Below are positions 6,117 through 7,328 of a stretch of 7,328 bases of DNA, piece by piece. How positions within the stretch are numbered: position 1 is the first letter of the stretch; the number at the start of each line of letters is the position of its first letter. Under the pieces are notes generated by a model, which had not been told where the DNA came from, did no database searches, and saw only the letters and a program-made list of their open reading frames with translations. Both the position numbers and the translations under genes were made by a program. Source of the DNA: Desulfobacteraceae bacterium (GTDB taxonomy: Bacteria; Desulfobacterota; Desulfobacteria; Desulfobacterales; Desulfobacteraceae); the NCBI GenBank assembly GCA_003354055.1, contig PIVQ01000355.1, positions 1 through 7,328 on the forward strand, given 5' to 3'.

Positions 6117-7160
6117 ATGCACATCGGCGACTTTAGGGAAACCTATGCATCAGACCAGGCTGTTTTTATCAATGCCACCTCCCGCTTCTGGCTGGGCATC
6201 CTATTTGTTCTGCTGGCGATTTTTCCCTTTGTGGCAGGGGATTATCTGCTCTTTATGGCCAACCTTGTCGGCATCACCATTATCGGGGCCGTGGGGTTGA
6301 ATATCCTGACAGGCTTTGCCGGACAGATCTCCCTGGGTCATGCCGCCTTTATCGGCGTGGGCGGGTATACGGCCGCCATTTTAGCCACCCGCTTTAATCT
6401 GCCCTTTCTGATCTGTCTTCCCCTGTCCGGCCTGATGTCCGCACTGTTCGGCATCATTGTCGGGGGACCGTCCCTTCGGCTCAAAGGACTTTATCTTTGT
6501 ATCGCCACGCTTTCGGCCCAGCTCATTCTTGAATTTGTCTTTGTTCACTGGGAGTCGGTGACAGGCGGGATCAGGGGTATCAACCTACCTGTGCCTCAAA
6601 TTTTCGGGATCGTTCTGGACAATGATTTTAAATTTTATTTTCTGACCGTGACCATGGTGATCATCTGCGTGACCGCTGCCAGAAATCTGTTCCGCACACG
6701 GGTGGGACGGGCCTTTATCGCCATCCGGGACCGGGACATCTCAGCCGAACTCATGGGAATCAGCCTGCTGCGCTATAAAACCTATGCCTTTGCGGTGAGC
6801 TCCTTTATGGCCGGCCTGTCCGGCTGCCTATGGGTCAATTTTTTAAAAACGGTGACCCCGGAGCATTTCCCTTTGCTGGAAAGCGTGAGATATCTGGCCA
6901 TGGTTATTGTGGGAGGCATGGGCAGCATACTGGGCTCTATCCTGGGAGCTCTGTTCATGACCATAGTGCCCGAGGTCATAAAAAGCATACTCGGCCTTCT
7001 GGTGGATATCTTCCCTATGGCCATGAGTTTTCTCTTTCCCCTGCAGCAGGTCATCTTCGGTTTGCTCATCGTAGTTTTTCTGGTCTTTGAACCCCACGGC
7101 CTGGCAGAGATCTGGAGACGGGTTAAAAACTATTTTCACCTCTGGCCCTTTGAGCATTAG
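6117..7160 (+). CDS. livM: LIV-type ABC importer permease, LivM-like
   Basis: This is a 347-residue inner-membrane permease, the second half of the importer channel. After a hydrophilic N-terminus of about 23 residues, the first hydrophobic segment starts at FWLGILFVLLAIFPF. Family motifs are LTGFAGQISLGHAAF (64-78), LRLKGLYLCIATLS (120-133), the ATPase-coupling loop RVGRAFIAIRDRDISAELMG (195-214), VIVGGMGSILGSILGA (263-278) and the ending EPHGLAEIW (325-333). The gap from livH is 60 nt with no hairpin seen, and AGGAGG (6101-6106) lies 10 nt before the ATG, so it should share a transcript with livG and livH. No unusual truncation or insertion is visible. Confidence 0.94.
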   Translation: MHIGDFRETYASDQAVFINATSRFWLGILFVLLAIFPFVAGDYLLFMANLVGITIIGAVGLNILTGFAGQISLGHAAFIGVGGYTAAILATRFNLPFLICLPLSGLMSALFGIIVGGPSLRLKGLYLCIATLSAQLILEFVFVHWESVTGGIRGINLPVPQIFGIVLDNDFKFYFLTVTMVIICVTAARNLFRTRVGRAFIAIRDRDISAELMGISLLRYKTYAFAVSSFMAGLSGCLWVNFLKTVTPEHFPLLESVRYLAMVIVGGMGSILGSILGALFMTIVPEVIKSILGLLVDIFPMAMSFLFPLQQVIFGLLIVVFLVFEPHGLAEIWRRVKNYFHLWPFEH

Positions 7161-7254
7161 AGGGTAGTTAAAATAGAGACGAGATAAGAAAATATACAAC
7201 TGAAAACGAACTGAACAACGGTGCAACCTTAAAACCATTAAATGAGGAGGGATC
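7161..7254. other. Gap between livM and the binding-protein gene
   Basis: This is 94 bp of A-rich sequence with no ORF, no clear hairpin and no well-spaced -35/-10 pair. It ends in GAGGAGG (7244-7250), 4 nt before the next ATG. Since ABC binding proteins are usually made in excess over the permeases, an extra promoter or an RNA-stability element here would be plausible, but none is evident. Confidence 0.35.
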
Positions 7255-7328
7255 ATGAAAAAAAGCATTATCTTGACCATGGCGCTTGTCCTATGGGTGG
7301 GTATGGGTATTTCTCTGGCGGGTGAGGT
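7255..7328 (+). CDS. livK: Probable periplasmic substrate-binding protein of the LIV-type importer, N-terminus only
   Basis: Only about 24 codons are present before the window ends. They encode a classic signal peptide: a short positive start (MKKS), a hydrophobic core (IILTMALVLWVGMGI) and a likely signal peptidase I site after SLA, followed by GE. No lipobox cysteine appears in the visible part, which favours a soluble periplasmic protein. The GAGGAGG site 4 nt upstream is strong. Identity as the binding protein is inferred from position right after livGHM and from the export signal; no mature-domain sequence is visible. Another exported protein is possible but less likely. Confidence 0.7.
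   Translation, partial: MKKSIILTMALVLWVGMGISLAGE

Noticed and set aside
6830..7090. Forward-strand ORF of 86 codons inside livM in another frame
   Set aside because: It lies wholly within a convincing permease gene, has a composition typical of a shifted frame and shows no domain motif.
6843..7280. Reverse-strand ORF of 145 codons opposite livM and the following gap
   Set aside because: It is the longest antisense frame but is rich in His and Gln from the opposite strand of a membrane gene, with no motif; it is most likely a shadow.
1..7328. CRISPR arrays, tRNA or rRNA genes, insertion sequences, attachment sites
   Set aside because: No regularly spaced repeats, transposase-like proteins, terminal repeats or RNA-gene-like sequence were seen on either strand.

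Overview
The window reads as an ordinary, densely coded bacterial chromosome segment of roughly 50% GC, with every supported gene on the + strand. A tungsten-type aldehyde:ferredoxin oxidoreductase (AOR) with a linked MoaD-like protein, a multi-domain Cache/PAS sensor kinase and a LIV-type (HAAT) ABC importer together suggest an anaerobic, metabolically versatile bacterium. The style resembles sulfate-reducing Desulfobacterota (Desulfobacteraceae-like). That taxonomic guess is inference from gene content, not from a marker gene.

Layout. (1) Positions 1-828 hold the C-terminal part of an AOR, cut by the window's left edge just after the expected first cluster cysteine. It overlaps a 72-residue MoaD/ThiS-like sulfur carrier (822-1040), which ends in Gly-Gly and starts at TTG. 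A hairpin at 1047-1078 probably ends this unit. (2) After about 220 bp without a gene comes a two-gene two-component system: a membrane sensor kinase with tandem Cache domains, HAMP, PAS, HisKA_3 and HATPase (1259-3454), then a NarL/LuxR-type response regulator (3465-4163) 10 bp later. (3) After a 176-bp gap comes an importer cluster in the order ATPase (livG), permease (livH), permease (livM), and the signal peptide of a probable periplasmic binding protein (livK-like), cut by the right edge. The second ATPase expected for this family (livF) is not in the window.

Working model (inference). The importer takes up a small organic acid or amino acid. The Cache-domain kinase senses a related ligand in the periplasm and signals through the NarL-type regulator, which may control the importer, the AOR unit, or both. 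The AOR oxidises an aldehyde intermediate to the acid and passes electrons to ferredoxin. The MoaD-like protein would supply sulfur for the tungsto- or molybdopterin cofactor. Adjacency is the only evidence joining the three modules. I found no tRNA, rRNA, CRISPR array, insertion sequence, frameshift or clear sign of horizontal transfer, and no convincing undescribed system. The most useful leads are the AOR/MoaD coupling, the internally duplicated sensor domain and the regulatory gap before livG.
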